The notes: a model not told the origin generated them from the letters alone. Shown: positions 33,920 through 42,161, counted from the first letter of the stretch. The stretch: 52,471 bases of DNA from Ruminococcus sp. (GCA_017460665.1 JAFUAO010000003.1:1-52471); one strand, 5' to 3'. Program-made: numbers and translations.

Positions 33920-35371
33920 TTGAAGCTATACAGACGACTTCCCGCTGCTCTGACCGCCGCTGTCAGCGCAGTTTCAGTGCTGACCATGATCCCCGGCGAG
34001 GCGGAGGCAGTCTCCGGCCAGATGAGAGAGATCTCCACCATGGAGCTGGTAAGGGACATGGGCATCGGCATAAACCTCGGAAATACGATGGAGGCCTGCG
34101 GCGACTGGATCGCTCAGTGGGGGGACGGCACCGTTTCCTCCTATGAGACCGCCTGGGGCAGCCCTGTGATCACCGAGGATATGATCAGCGGCTACGCTGA
34201 GGCAGGCTTCGGCGTGCTGAGGATCCCTGTGGCCTGGTCCAACCTCATGGGGGACAACTACACCATTAGCCCTGACTATATGGCAAGGGTCCAGCAGATC
34301 GTAGACTGGACCTTGGACGCAAATATGTACGCTATCATCAATATCCATTACGACAACGGCTGGGTGAACAAATTCCCCGACAACAAGGACGAGTGCATGA
34401 AGCGCTACACCACAATGTGGGACCAGATCTGTGAGGGCTTCAAGGACTACGGCGACCACCTTATGTTCGAGTCCCAGAACGAGGAGCTGGGCTGGGATAC
34501 CCTTTGGAACAAATGGGGCGGCACCAATGGCAAGGACCAGTCCTACGCCCTTGTGAACGAGATCAACCAGAAGTTCGTGGACACTGTCAGAGCCTCCGGC
34601 GGCAACAACAGCCAGCGCCACCTGCTGATCTCCGGCTACAACACCGACCTCTCCTGCACCTGCGACTCTATGTTCAAGATGCCTGATGACCCTGCCGGAA
34701 GGATGGCAGTTTCGGTACACTACTACTCTCCTGTCGGCTTTGCGATCCTTGAAGAGGACGCAGACTGGGGCAAGGCTTCCTCGACCTGGGGAACGCAGGC
34801 AGAGGTGAAGACTCTCCAGAACGACATGGACCAGCTAAAGTACACCTTCATCGACAAGGGCGTGCCCGTCATCATCGGCGAGTACGGCTGCCCGATCAAG
34901 AACAAGGAGCTGGACTCTATCAGAAGGTTCCTCACGTCAGTTTGCAGCGAGGCCTACTCCCGTCAGCTCTGCCCCGTTATGTGGGACACTCCCGGCGGAC
35001 AGTACGACAGAAAGAGCTGCAAGATGAGCGACACCGTCCTCCAGCAGGCTCTGCTGGACATTGCAGGCGACAATATCCCGGCCAACAAGGTCCCTGAGAC
35101 TACCGAAGCCGCTGAGACAACTGTGACCACCGAAGAGGATCAGGTCCTCACCGGCGACGCCAACGCCGACGGAAAGCTGGACCTCAACGACGCTGTTGCG
35201 ATCCTGCAATATGTGTCCCTCCCGGCAAAGTACCCTCTCTCCGACGAGGGCATGGCTGCAGCGGACTGCTGCGACCCCGGTGACGGGATCACCGGAAAGG
35301 ACGCCTTGGCGATCCAGATGCTGGACTCCAAGCTGATCTCGTCCCTGCCTTACTGGTCAGAGCAAAAATGA
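33920..35371 (+). CDS. Cellulosomal GH5 endoglucanase with dockerin
   Basis: A secreted 483-residue endo-beta-1,4-glucanase. TTG start behind AGGAGCTGATCGTT; signal peptide to about residue 30. The GH5 domain (about 38-385) opens with the GIGINLGNTMEA motif typical of subfamily 4-like cellulases. Further motifs are LRIPVAWSNL, INIHYDNGW, acid/base Glu188 in FESQNEELGW, the SVHYYSP strand and nucleophile Glu321 in IIGEYG. A Thr/Glu-rich linker (TTEAAETTVTTEE) leads to a type I dockerin (GDANADGKLDLNDAV and DGITGKDALAIQ). It should cleave cellulose, mixed-linkage glucan or xyloglucan as part of the cellulosome. Confidence 0.95.
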   Translation: MKLYRRLPAALTAAVSAVSVLTMIPGEAEAVSGQMREISTMELVRDMGIGINLGNTMEACGDWIAQWGDGTVSSYETAWGSPVITEDMISGYAEAGFGVLRIPVAWSNLMGDNYTISPDYMARVQQIVDWTLDANMYAIINIHYDNGWVNKFPDNKDECMKRYTTMWDQICEGFKDYGDHLMFESQNEELGWDTLWNKWGGTNGKDQSYALVNEINQKFVDTVRASGGNNSQRHLLISGYNTDLSCTCDSMFKMPDDPAGRMAVSVHYYSPVGFAILEEDADWGKASSTWGTQAEVKTLQNDMDQLKYTFIDKGVPVIIGEYGCPIKNKELDSIRRFLTSVCSEAYSRQLCPVMWDTPGGQYDRKSCKMSDTVLQQALLDIAGDNIPANKVPETTEAAETTVTTEEDQVLTGDANADGKLDLNDAVAILQYVSLPAKYPLSDEGMAAADCCDPGDGITGKDALAIQMLDSKLISSLPYWSEQK

Positions 35372-35381
35372 ATATAACGAA

Positions 35382-35412
35382 AGCCGCAAGGGAGGATCTC
35401 CTTTGCGGCTGT
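35382..35412. terminator. Bidirectional terminator between GH5 and GNAT genes
   Basis: AAAGCCGCAA and TTGCGGCT arms around a GGAGGATCTCC inner hairpin, followed by GTTTTTATA. Confidence 0.8.
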
Positions 35413-35414
35413 TT

Positions 35415-35867
35415 TTATAGCTCGTCGTCCAGATATTTCACGAAGGCCCTGTCGATCTTGTCGGAATAGCCTGCGCTGCGGTAGAGCTCATGGGCGGAGG
35501 TGTTCTTCTCGGCGCAGGTCAGCAGCATCAGCTCACAGCCCCGCTCCTCCACGGCGATACGCTCAGCCTCAGCAAGGAGCCGCTTTGCGATGCCGCACCG
35601 GCGAAAGACCTGATCCACACAGACATACCAGATCGTCGCTATGGGAGCCTTCCCGTCGAACAGGTCCCAGACCAGAGCCATGGTGGTATAGCCGGCGATC
35701 CTGCCGTCAGCCCTCGCAAGCAGAAAGTAGTAGTCCGGGTCGTCACGGAGGCGCTCATAGACCTGCCTGACCTCCTCCAGAGAGTGCTCCTCCCGGAAGG
35801 CCCTCATGCACATGGCGAAGGTCTCCTCCAGGTCCTCCTCCCTCAGCCTCTCAACAGTGATCTCCAT
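35415..35867 (-). CDS. GNAT-family N-acetyltransferase
   Basis: A 150-residue acetyl-CoA-dependent acetyltransferase. Strand-turn motifs of the fold are visible: GRIAGYTTMALVWDLF, then ATIWYVCVDQVFRRCGIAKRLLAEAERIA with the acetyl-CoA loop (RRCGIA) at the R/Q-x-x-G-x-G/A position. It ends with the usual ELYRSAGYSDK segment. The substrate is not evident. It is monocistronic and transcribed away from the RiPP locus. Confidence 0.9.
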   Translation of the reverse strand: MEITVERLREEDLEETFAMCMRAFREEHSLEEVRQVYERLRDDPDYYFLLARADGRIAGYTTMALVWDLFDGKAPIATIWYVCVDQVFRRCGIAKRLLAEAERIAVEERGCELMLLTCAEKNTSAHELYRSAGYSDKIDRAFVKYLDDEL

Positions 35868-36041
35868 AAATGCACCTCCTTTGTGCCGTTATGATAATTA
35901 TACCACGATCGGGAGCTCCTGCCAAGTCCCTTTCTTCAAAAGAATTTGTGAAAACTATACCTTTGTGTGGTGACGATCGAGGAAAAAACTGGTACGATCA
36001 TAAAAAAGGCGTGAGATCTGCCGAAAAAAGGAGGTGTTACC

Positions 36042-36158
36042 ATGACATATCAGAAGCCCGAGATCATCGCTCAGGAGAAGGATCAGCGCTCATACGTTGC
36101 TTCCTGCTATCGTCCGCAGCTCAATGACTGCTGCGGTTTCACTCTATATAAAGGATAG
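36042..36158 (+). CDS. RiPP precursor peptide, Cys-containing, 38 residues
   Basis: A short frame with an excellent ribosome site (AAAAAGGAGGTGTTACC) directly before the radical SAM maturase. The N-terminal leader-like part is MTYQKPEIIAQEKDQ; the K-P-E-I-x-A-Q style resembles leaders of several short clostridial RiPPs. The C-terminal part has Cys22, Cys30 and Cys31 (YVASCYRPQLND, CCGFTLYKG) as likely sites for thioether or other cross-links. It lies 12 bases before the maturase ATG, so the two are surely co-transcribed. I cannot assign it to a named RiPP family. Confidence 0.82.
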   Translation: MTYQKPEIIAQEKDQRSYVASCYRPQLNDCCGFTLYKG

Positions 36159-36170
36159 GTGGTCACCATT

Positions 36171-37607
36171 ATGCTATACAGACTTAAAAAGAACGTTTTC
36201 TACAGAAGATACGAAGAGATCGGCTACATCGTCAACAAGTGGGCTCAAACGGACAGGGTCGTGAACCTGACCGGTGCGGTCTTTCTTGAGGTCCTCTCTA
36301 AGAAGAGCCGCCCCTTTGACCAGATCTGCGCTGAGGTCTCCCAGAAGTTCAACGCTCCGGCTGATATGATCTCCGATGATCTTGCGGAGTTCTACGGCGT
36401 CATGGAGCAGGACGGCTTCATCGTCAGCGGCCAGAGCGACGAGGAGCTCGACAGCAAGGACAAGCCCTTTTACTACGCAAATGTGGCTCCGGTAAATTTG
36501 GAGTACATCGGCTCTGAGAAGATCCTGCGCTCTGATAACTCCACCCAGGAGGTGCTCTCTCAGCATTTCAGGGAGCACCCTCACCTGGTCTCCATGCAGA
36601 TAGAGATCACTACACGCTGCAACGAGCGCTGTGTCCACTGCTATATCCCTCACCCGGCAAAGACCAAGGAAATGGACATGGAGCTCTTCGAGAGCATCCT
36701 CCGTCAGGCAAACGAAATGGGCGTGCTCTCGATCGCTCTTTCCGGCGGTGAGCCTATGTCCCACAGCCGTTTCAAGGATATGCTCCGCCTCATATCAGGC
36801 TATGACTTCTCCCTTAGTATCCTCAGCGATCTGACCCTACTTGACGATGAGACCGTCTGTCTGCTGAAGGAGGCCCGTATCTCCGAGGCGGCGGTTTCCC
36901 TCTACAGCATGGATCCTCAGGTCCACGACAGCATCACCCTGATGCCGGGCTCCCATGAGAAGACCCTGAACGCTATATACAAGCTGATCGAGACCGAGGT
37001 CCCTGTCCAGATCAACTGCCAGATCATGCAGGAGAACTGCAAGAGCGCCGACGGTGTCCTCGACTGGGCGGCTCAGCACAAGATCCACGCCGTCACCGAC
37101 CCGGTGCTTATGGCCAGATACGACCTGAGCTCAGGCGATCTGGACCACCGGATCTCGCTGGATCAGGTCAGGGAGGTCTACAAGTCGGTCCTGGAAAAGG
37201 ACGGCGGCTACAGGGCCCACGTCGAGGAGAAAAAAGACAAGGAATGTGTGAAGTGCGACAGCAGCGACGAAGGGCTCTGCGGAGTGTGCGTTTCGGGGAT
37301 CTCGGTCCGTGCGGACGGGACCCTCTGCCCATGCGCCGGCTGGCAGAGCTATATCCTGGGAGACCTGAACAAGGATCCACTGGAGAAGATCTGGAAGGAG
37401 TCTCCCAATGTGCTCTTCCTGAGAAAGCTGCGCCGGAGGGACTTCCCGGAGTGCATGGAGTGCGAGGAGGATCACTGCTCGATCTGCATGGCAAGGAACG
37501 CCAATGAGAGCCCCACCGGAAATATGCTGGAGGTCAACAAGCACTACTGCAAGGTGGCTAAGATCAACAGGGCTCTGGTGGAGGAGCTTCTGGAGAGCCT
37601 TCCGTAA
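36171..37607 (+). CDS. Radical SAM/SPASM peptide maturase with N-terminal RRE domain
   Basis: A 478-residue RiPP-modifying enzyme. Residues about 1-90 look like a PqqD-type RiPP recognition element that would bind the leader (YRLKKNVFYRRYEEIGYIVNKW, VNLTGAVFLEVLSKK). The radical SAM core starts at about 143, with the cluster cysteines 150, 154 and 157 in TTRCNERCVHCYIP and the GGEP motif (ALSGGEPMSHSRF). The C-terminal SPASM region has many cysteines for auxiliary clusters (CVKCDSSDEGLCGVC, CMECEEDHCSICMARN, HYCKV). Related enzymes form sulfur-to-carbon or C-C links. The ATG at 36171 has AGGTGG upstream; GTG at 36159 is less likely. No transporter or protease gene adjoins. Confidence 0.9.
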   Translation: MLYRLKKNVFYRRYEEIGYIVNKWAQTDRVVNLTGAVFLEVLSKKSRPFDQICAEVSQKFNAPADMISDDLAEFYGVMEQDGFIVSGQSDEELDSKDKPFYYANVAPVNLEYIGSEKILRSDNSTQEVLSQHFREHPHLVSMQIEITTRCNERCVHCYIPHPAKTKEMDMELFESILRQANEMGVLSIALSGGEPMSHSRFKDMLRLISGYDFSLSILSDLTLLDDETVCLLKEARISEAAVSLYSMDPQVHDSITLMPGSHEKTLNAIYKLIETEVPVQINCQIMQENCKSADGVLDWAAQHKIHAVTDPVLMARYDLSSGDLDHRISLDQVREVYKSVLEKDGGYRAHVEEKKDKECVKCDSSDEGLCGVCVSGISVRADGTLCPCAGWQSYILGDLNKDPLEKIWKESPNVLFLRKLRRRDFPECMECEEDHCSICMARNANESPTGNMLEVNKHYCKVAKINRALVEELLESLP

Positions 37608-37610
37608 AAA

Positions 37611-37642
37611 ACAGCCCCGGAGCTTTTCCGGGGCTTTGCTTT
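37611..37642 (+). terminator. Terminator of the RiPP operon
   Basis: AGCCCCGG and CCGGGGCT arms with a 7-base loop, followed by TTGCTTT. Confidence 0.85.
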
Positions 37643-37704
37643 AGCCGAAATATGGGATAATATCTGACAGAGGACCGCCGCCCGTTCGTCAACGAAGGGA
37701 GGAG

Positions 37705-37733
37705 TTGTATTTTTTCTTAGAGTGTGGTATAAT
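37705..37733 (+). promoter_or_regulatory. Promoter of the glycerol-1-phosphate dehydrogenase-like operon
   Basis: TTGTAT (37705-37710), 17-bp spacer, TATAAT (37728-37733). The transcript would carry a leader of about 280 nt containing the hairpin repeat. Confidence 0.75.
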
Positions 37734-37774
37734 AGCTTTATCAGGGAGTGGATAGAAATAATAATATCGGGTTT

Positions 37775-37934
37775 CCAAAGGGATCACATCCCTTTGGCAG
37801 GGTCTGGGACAGAGTCCCAGCGGGGTTTGGGGCAGAGCCCCAATGCGTTGAAGCGCCTCGCAAGGGGTGAATGAAAAAACAGTCCGGGGGACTGTTTTTT
37901 CAGAGGGGACGCCTTGTAAGAGAAGGCGTCCCCT
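37775..37934. repeat. Intergenic modular hairpin element, copy 2 (inverted relative to copy 1)
   Basis: Hairpins at 37775-37797 (CCAAAGGGA arm), 37803-37820 (CTGGGAC), 37827-37843 (TTGGGGC), about 37873-37901 (AAAACAGTCC) and 37907-37934 (GGGGACGCCTT). The last two, and the spacer GAAGCGCCTCGCAAGGGGTG, match copy 1 at 697-783 in reverse orientation. The other hairpins have different arms but keep pairing. Confidence 0.85.
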
Positions 37935-38019
37935 GCCCACGATCGCATTTTTTTCGCCGCAAGCCGCCTGTCGGCTTGCAATGATCTTCTTCCCATTTTT
38001 TATATTGCGAGGTGTTTCT

Positions 38020-39084
38020 ATGAACCAGCACACACGTTTCAACTTGCCGATCTGTCTTGCGGTGGAGGAGGACGCCTTCTTCCGCTCCGACGAGATCATA
38101 AAGCGCTATATCCCCGAGATCATCGGCCAGAAAACTCTCATCATCTCCGAGGAGTTCCTCATCGGGATCTATCAGGAGAAGATCGGCGAGATAAGCCGAG
38201 ACTTCGGCGGCGCCGAGATCTACGCCATGGACGGCGCCAGCTTCGACGAGGCCGTTGCGATCGCCAAAAAGGTCTGCGTGGAGGACATCAAGGTCATCAT
38301 CGGCATCGGCGGAGGAAGGGTCCTGGACACGGCCAAGTACGCTGCCCACATCAGCAAGGCGGTCTACATCTGTATGCCAACCTCCCTCAGCAACGACTCC
38401 CTGGCCTCGCCCTTCGCCGTTTTGGAGACCTACGGCAAGGCAAGGAAGACCCTTGACTGCAAGATCCCGACTGCAATTATAGTCGATACGAATATGATCG
38501 TCAACGCTCCTCAGGAGCAGACTCTCTCCGGAATAGGCGACACTATCGCAAAGCACACGGCTCTCTTCGACTGGAAGCTGGCCGCCGAAAAGGGCAGCGA
38601 AAGGATCGACGACTTCGCCTACGCACTGAGCCGCATGAGCTACGATTCAGTCTATCACTGCAATCAGCAGGATATGAAGAGCAGGGTCTTCATCAGGATC
38701 CTGTCAAGGGCACTTGTCATGGGCGGTCTGGCTATGGAGATCGCAGGCTCCTCTCGGCCGTGCAGCGGAAGCGAGCACCTCTTCGCCCACGCTATCGAGG
38801 AGCACTACACCGACATCAAGATCACTCACGGCCTTGCCGTTGCTATGGGGAGCATACCGGCCTGTATCTTCCAGGGACAGGATCCCTCCGGGCTGGTCTC
38901 ATTCTTCCGCACCCACGGACTGAAGACCGACCCCATGGCCTACGGGATCGATGAGGAGATGTTCGCCGATATTTGGGAGAAGGCCCGCACGGTCCGCCCG
39001 GGAAGGATCACTATCCTCGATCAGGTCCCCACGGACAGAGTGCAGCTTTCAGAGATCTACAAGAGAATGAGGGAGGAAGCATGA
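38020..39084 (+). CDS. Glycerol-1-phosphate dehydrogenase-like enzyme (Fe-ADH_2/AraM family)
   Basis: A 354-residue NAD(P)-dependent metal enzyme of the iron-alcohol-dehydrogenase superfamily, closest by motifs to sn-glycerol-1-phosphate dehydrogenases. The nucleotide loop is GIGGGRVLDTAKYAA, the substrate loop is MPTSLSNDSLASPFAVL, and metal ligands are in SGIGDTIAKHTA, SGSEHLFAHAIEEH and ITHGLAVAMG. G1P in bacteria feeds archaeal-type or heptaprenylglyceryl lipids or surface polymers. The ATG at 38020 follows GAGGTGTTTCT; the upstream frame from 37867 only reads through the hairpin repeat. It overlaps the HAD gene by 4 bp (ATGA). Confidence 0.85.
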   Translation: MNQHTRFNLPICLAVEEDAFFRSDEIIKRYIPEIIGQKTLIISEEFLIGIYQEKIGEISRDFGGAEIYAMDGASFDEAVAIAKKVCVEDIKVIIGIGGGRVLDTAKYAAHISKAVYICMPTSLSNDSLASPFAVLETYGKARKTLDCKIPTAIIVDTNMIVNAPQEQTLSGIGDTIAKHTALFDWKLAAEKGSERIDDFAYALSRMSYDSVYHCNQQDMKSRVFIRILSRALVMGGLAMEIAGSSRPCSGSEHLFAHAIEEHYTDIKITHGLAVAMGSIPACIFQGQDPSGLVSFFRTHGLKTDPMAYGIDEEMFADIWEKARTVRPGRITILDQVPTDRVQLSEIYKRMREEA

Positions 39085-39710
39085 AAACAGGACTGATATT
39101 CGACATGGACGGCACCCTCTGGGACTCCTCAGAGAACGTCGCCGCAGCTTGGACCGAGAGGATCGGCCAGCTCTACCCGGACCGCCGGGGCGTTTCAAAG
39201 AGCGATATAATGAACGTCATGGGACTGACCATGGACCGGATCGCTGATATACTCTTCGGCGACCTGCCGGAAAGTGAGCGCTATGAGCTCCTTGACCAGT
39301 GCGGCAGCTACGAGAACGACTATCTTCGCAGGCACGGCGGAGTCCTCTATCCTAAGCTAGAGGAGACTCTGGAAAAGCTCAGCCGGGACTATCCACTCTA
39401 CATCGTCAGCAACTGTCAGAGCGGATATATCGAGGCGTTCCTGGAGTTCTACGGCTTCGGGAGATATTTCTCGGACATCGAGTGCTACGGGAACAACCTG
39501 AAGGAGAAGAGCGACAACATCGCCCTTATCATGGAGCGCAACGGCCTTGACCGGGCGCTGTACATCGGCGATATACAGGGCGACTGCGACTCCGCAGAGA
39601 AGGCCGGGGCGGAGTTCATACACGCCGCCTACGGCTTCGGCACGATCGACCACGAGGTGCCGGAGCTGGGGAGCTTCAGTGAGCTCCCTGAGCTGCTGAA
39701 AGACCTGTAA
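39081..39710 (+). CDS. HAD-family phosphatase
   Basis: A 209-residue haloacid-dehalogenase hydrolase. Motif I FDMDGTLWDS, motif II YIVSNCQSGYIE, motif III lysine near NNLKEKSDNI and motif IV ALYIGDIQGDCDSAEKAGA are all present, with a helical cap in between. The ATG overlaps the stop of the dehydrogenase gene, so the two enzymes are made together and may act in sequence, for example on a phosphorylated polyol; this is inference. Preceded by GGGAGGAAGC. Confidence 0.92.
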   Translation: MKTGLIFDMDGTLWDSSENVAAAWTERIGQLYPDRRGVSKSDIMNVMGLTMDRIADILFGDLPESERYELLDQCGSYENDYLRRHGGVLYPKLEETLEKLSRDYPLYIVSNCQSGYIEAFLEFYGFGRYFSDIECYGNNLKEKSDNIALIMERNGLDRALYIGDIQGDCDSAEKAGAEFIHAAYGFGTIDHEVPELGSFSELPELLKDL

Positions 39711-39712
39711 AA

Positions 39713-39741
39713 AAGGGACTGCATATGCAGTCCCTTTTTGT
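39713..39741. terminator. Bidirectional terminator
   Basis: AAAGGGACTGCA and TGCAGTCCCTTT form a near-continuous palindrome with A- and T-runs on either side. Confidence 0.9.
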
Positions 39742-39756
39742 CGCTGTCCATGGCCG

Positions 39757-40432
39757 CTACGCCTGCTTCACCACCAGCGTTACGGCAAAGCAACCGTCTT
39801 TTATGTCGGCGTAGACCTCGCCGTCCATGAGCCCCATTAGCCGCTTGCAGATAAAAAGTCCAAGGCCGTTGCCCTGTACTCCGGCGGAGTTGTTCCCTCG
39901 GTGGAAGCTCTCGAAGATCTGCGGCAGCTCCTTGCTCTCCAGAGAGCAGCCGGTGTTGGAGACAGTTATCAGCTCGCAGCCGTCCATTTTGTCGAAGCCG
40001 AGCCGGATCTGCCGCCCGTCGCCGTACTTTATGGCGTTCTCCACCAGATTTTGCAGGCACTCCCCAGCCTGTCCGGGTCGCAGGAGAGTATGCAGTCGTC
40101 GTAGCGCTCCACCCTTAGCTCAGTGCCGCTCATGGAGAGCTGAGGAGCGTATCTTGCACAGATCTTGTCCACGATCTTGCTGATGATGCTGCGCTGATAG
40201 CGGCGCTTGAAGATCCCCTTGATCTTGGCGATCAGTATGTCGATGTCATAGGGCTTTTCGATGTAGTCGTCTGCTCCGAGGTCGAGCCCGTTCAGCTTGT
40301 CCTCCTTGCCGGTCCTTGCGCTGAGGATCAGTATCGGCGGTCTCTCTGAGCTTTGAGCAAATGGAGGACCCGTTCACGTCCGGGAGGTTTATGTCCAGCA
40401 CCACCAGCCTTGCGGAGCGTAAACTTAACCGC
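39757..40432 (-). pseudogene. Decayed two-component system: receiver fragment fused to histidine-kinase fragment
   Basis: Reading the minus strand from 40432, a response-regulator receiver lacks its N-terminus. RLVVLDINLPDVNGSS is followed by a frameshift near ETPPILILSARTGKEDKL and continues to GADDYIEKPYDIDILIAKIKG. No DNA-binding domain follows; the text passes straight into a kinase segment (ICARYAPQLSMSGTELRVERYDDC) and the ATPase domain. A second one-base frameshift interrupts DPDRLG/ECLQNLVENAIKYGDG. The remaining HATPase part (NGLGLFICKRLM, to 39757) is well preserved. At least two frameshifts and one large internal deletion are needed, so this is a relic. Confidence 0.88.
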
Positions 40433-40442
40433 TGAAAAGAAA

Positions 40443-40480
40443 AAGCCCTCAGAAACGCTTGCAGGGCGTTTCCGAGAGCT
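40443..40480 (-). terminator. Minus-strand terminator-like hairpin
   Basis: Arms CTCTCGGAAACG and CGTTTCTGAGGG, then CTTTTTC on the minus strand. It lies at the border between the two-component relic and the AT-rich insert. Confidence 0.7.
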
Positions 40481-40675
40481 TGCGGTTAGTATTCAGTTCC
40501 ATTTGGGTATCTGCTTGTTGTGGTACGCTCCACAATTCCGATCATGACCCCAGTGGGACGGTTTTTGAGTGCGTCAGTAGGCTATGGTTTTGTGGATCAC
40601 TTACTAAGATAAATAATTTTTTTCGTTTTTTATTTTCTCATCTGTCACTATAATCCATTATTGATTCAAATTCCG

Positions 40676-41755
40676 TCACCATTGTGGGCGTTTTTTTACA
40701 GTCCAATATACATAACCGTCTTGAGGATTTTCGAGGGGAATAATATGAACTTCAACATCACGGAATTTTTCTGAGTTACCCTTGACAAAAAAACGAACTC
40801 CGAATTGCTTTTCAAATTCCAATCGATCTCGTCTTGAATAGGGAAGATTGGGATTTACGGCAGGCGGAATCTGGAAACTTCTGTCCTCCCACCAAAGAAT
40901 GTAATTTCCGTTTTCATCTAAACGTTTTTCAAGCGTGATAGGAACACATTTGCGCTTGTCACTTCCGTAATCGCTCTCGAAAGTTACATCATATATTATT
41001 ACCTCGTCATTTTCAATATAGTCGCCAAGGAATTTGATTGCAACTCCTTTTGATCTGCCACCCTTATTATTAACAAAAACAACGGAATTGACATCAGTTC
41101 TGCACTGCATTCCATCATAGCAATCGATACGGAGTTTAGGTAGCTCTTTCTTTGTGCCTTCCAGAAGAGAAAAGTACAGCAAGGTAAGTTTTGACGAATC
41201 AGATACAAAATCCTCTGTTCTGTCCGCTTCTAAACCACATTGTTCTTTGTCCATTCCAATGAATTCTGCGGTGCTGAATAGGACGTCCTCTGCAAATGGA
41301 CTATTTTCCTTGATTTTTTGTTTGAATTCGTCAAAATTGCTTACTACGATTTTCCACGGAGTTACGCTCGTTCTTCTTGGAAGTTTCATTCCCTCATACG
41401 GTGAGCCTGAGTTGATCCACCCATCTATTTTTTGAGTTGTATTGATAAGATGCATAAAGGCATAATCACTATCCATACAAGCCATTGCTATAACGCTCGT
41501 GCAAAACCTTTTAGAAATCGGTTCTGCAGCGGCAACCGTATCATTATTGTCATTAAAATTGAAACAATCAGAAGCCACAGTTATCCATGAACTGTTTTTT
41601 GGAGCATAGATCGCCACTCTTACCTCCGCATCATCAGGAGCATCAAGCTGTGTATATCCCTTTGAAGTCATATCCTCTGCCAAAAATGATTTCAAATCAT
41701 CAAGAGAAACACTACTCGTTCTTTGTATGTGAAGATTTGAAAGGAATAGTCCCAT
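40676..41755 (-). CDS. Unrecognised 359-residue soluble protein, AT-rich
   Basis: I do not recognise this family. The protein has no signal peptide or membrane helix. It begins MGLFLSNLHIQRTSS and may have two domains: residues about 1-190 (with SSWITVASDCFNFNDN and HLINTTQKIDGWIN) and a beta-rich second half (SVVFVNNKGGRSKGVAIKF, DVEVHIIPLENPQDG). Base composition is much more AT-rich than neighbouring genes, with its own strong promoter, and it lies between two decayed host genes. All this suggests recent acquisition. A role in mobile-element biology or defence is possible but unsupported. Confidence 0.75.
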   Translation of the reverse strand: MGLFLSNLHIQRTSSVSLDDLKSFLAEDMTSKGYTQLDAPDDAEVRVAIYAPKNSSWITVASDCFNFNDNNDTVAAAEPISKRFCTSVIAMACMDSDYAFMHLINTTQKIDGWINSGSPYEGMKLPRRTSVTPWKIVVSNFDEFKQKIKENSPFAEDVLFSTAEFIGMDKEQCGLEADRTEDFVSDSSKLTLLYFSLLEGTKKELPKLRIDCYDGMQCRTDVNSVVFVNNKGGRSKGVAIKFLGDYIENDEVIIYDVTFESDYGSDKRKCVPITLEKRLDENGNYILWWEDRSFQIPPAVNPNLPYSRRDRLEFEKQFGVRFFVKGNSEKFRDVEVHIIPLENPQDGYVYWTVKKRPQW

Positions 41756-41834
41756 TCTTATTTTCCTCCTCAGATTTAATAGACTATACTTTTGTTATTG
41801 CAGAAATACAAGAATGCAATTGTCACCTATGGAC

Positions 41835-41863
41835 ATTATACCAAAAACCTACGGAAAAGTCAA
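41835..41863 (-). promoter_or_regulatory. Promoter of the AT-rich 359-residue gene
   Basis: Minus-strand TTGACT (41858-41863), 17-bp spacer, TATAAT (41835-41840). Confidence 0.88.
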
Positions 41864-41869
41864 TCACCT

Positions 41870-41904
41870 AAAAAAAGCCTTATCCCCGAATTATAGGGGA
41901 TAAG
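41870..41904 (-). terminator. Terminator of the small gene at 41931-42161
   Basis: CTTATCCCC and GGGGATAAG arms with an 8-base loop, followed on the minus strand by GCTTTTTTT. Confidence 0.9.
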
Positions 41905-41930
41905 ACAATTCCTAATAAGTATCTATGCGA

Positions 41931-42161
41931 TTATTCTTGAAGCTCCTTCATCAAAGCAACTCCGTCCTTGAAACCGACCTTGTAATCAGCTCTCATCTCA
42001 GCGGCGGCGGTATCGCTCACGCAGTCAAGTATCTTGTGGAATACATCGATCTGCTCCTCGCTCAGAGAATTTTCAAACGGTATGCAGAGCTTGCCCCACT
42101 CGTCAGAGAACTCAGCGGTGTGAATATCGCCCTGTCTGTAATTGTACATCGCATCGATCAT
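41931..42161 (-). CDS. Small protein, possibly DUF6809-like
   Basis: A 76-residue soluble protein. The layout (a short N-terminal segment, a helical middle EEQIDVFHKILDCVSDTAAAE and a terminal YKVGFKDGVALMKELQE helix) is like small clostridial DUF6809-type proteins often found on mobile elements. I am not sure of the match. The ATG is preceded by GAAAGGACGAATACAA. The gene is AT-rich and part of the same insert as the 359-residue gene. Confidence 0.6.
   Translation of the reverse strand: MIDAMYNYRQGDIHTAEFSDEWGKLCIPFENSLSEEQIDVFHKILDCVSDTAAAEMRADYKVGFKDGVALMKELQE

Noticed and set aside
37867-38019. N-terminal extension of the glycerol-1-phosphate dehydrogenase-like gene
   Set aside because: The extension lies inside the hairpin repeat; the ATG at 38020 has a ribosome site and matches the family start.
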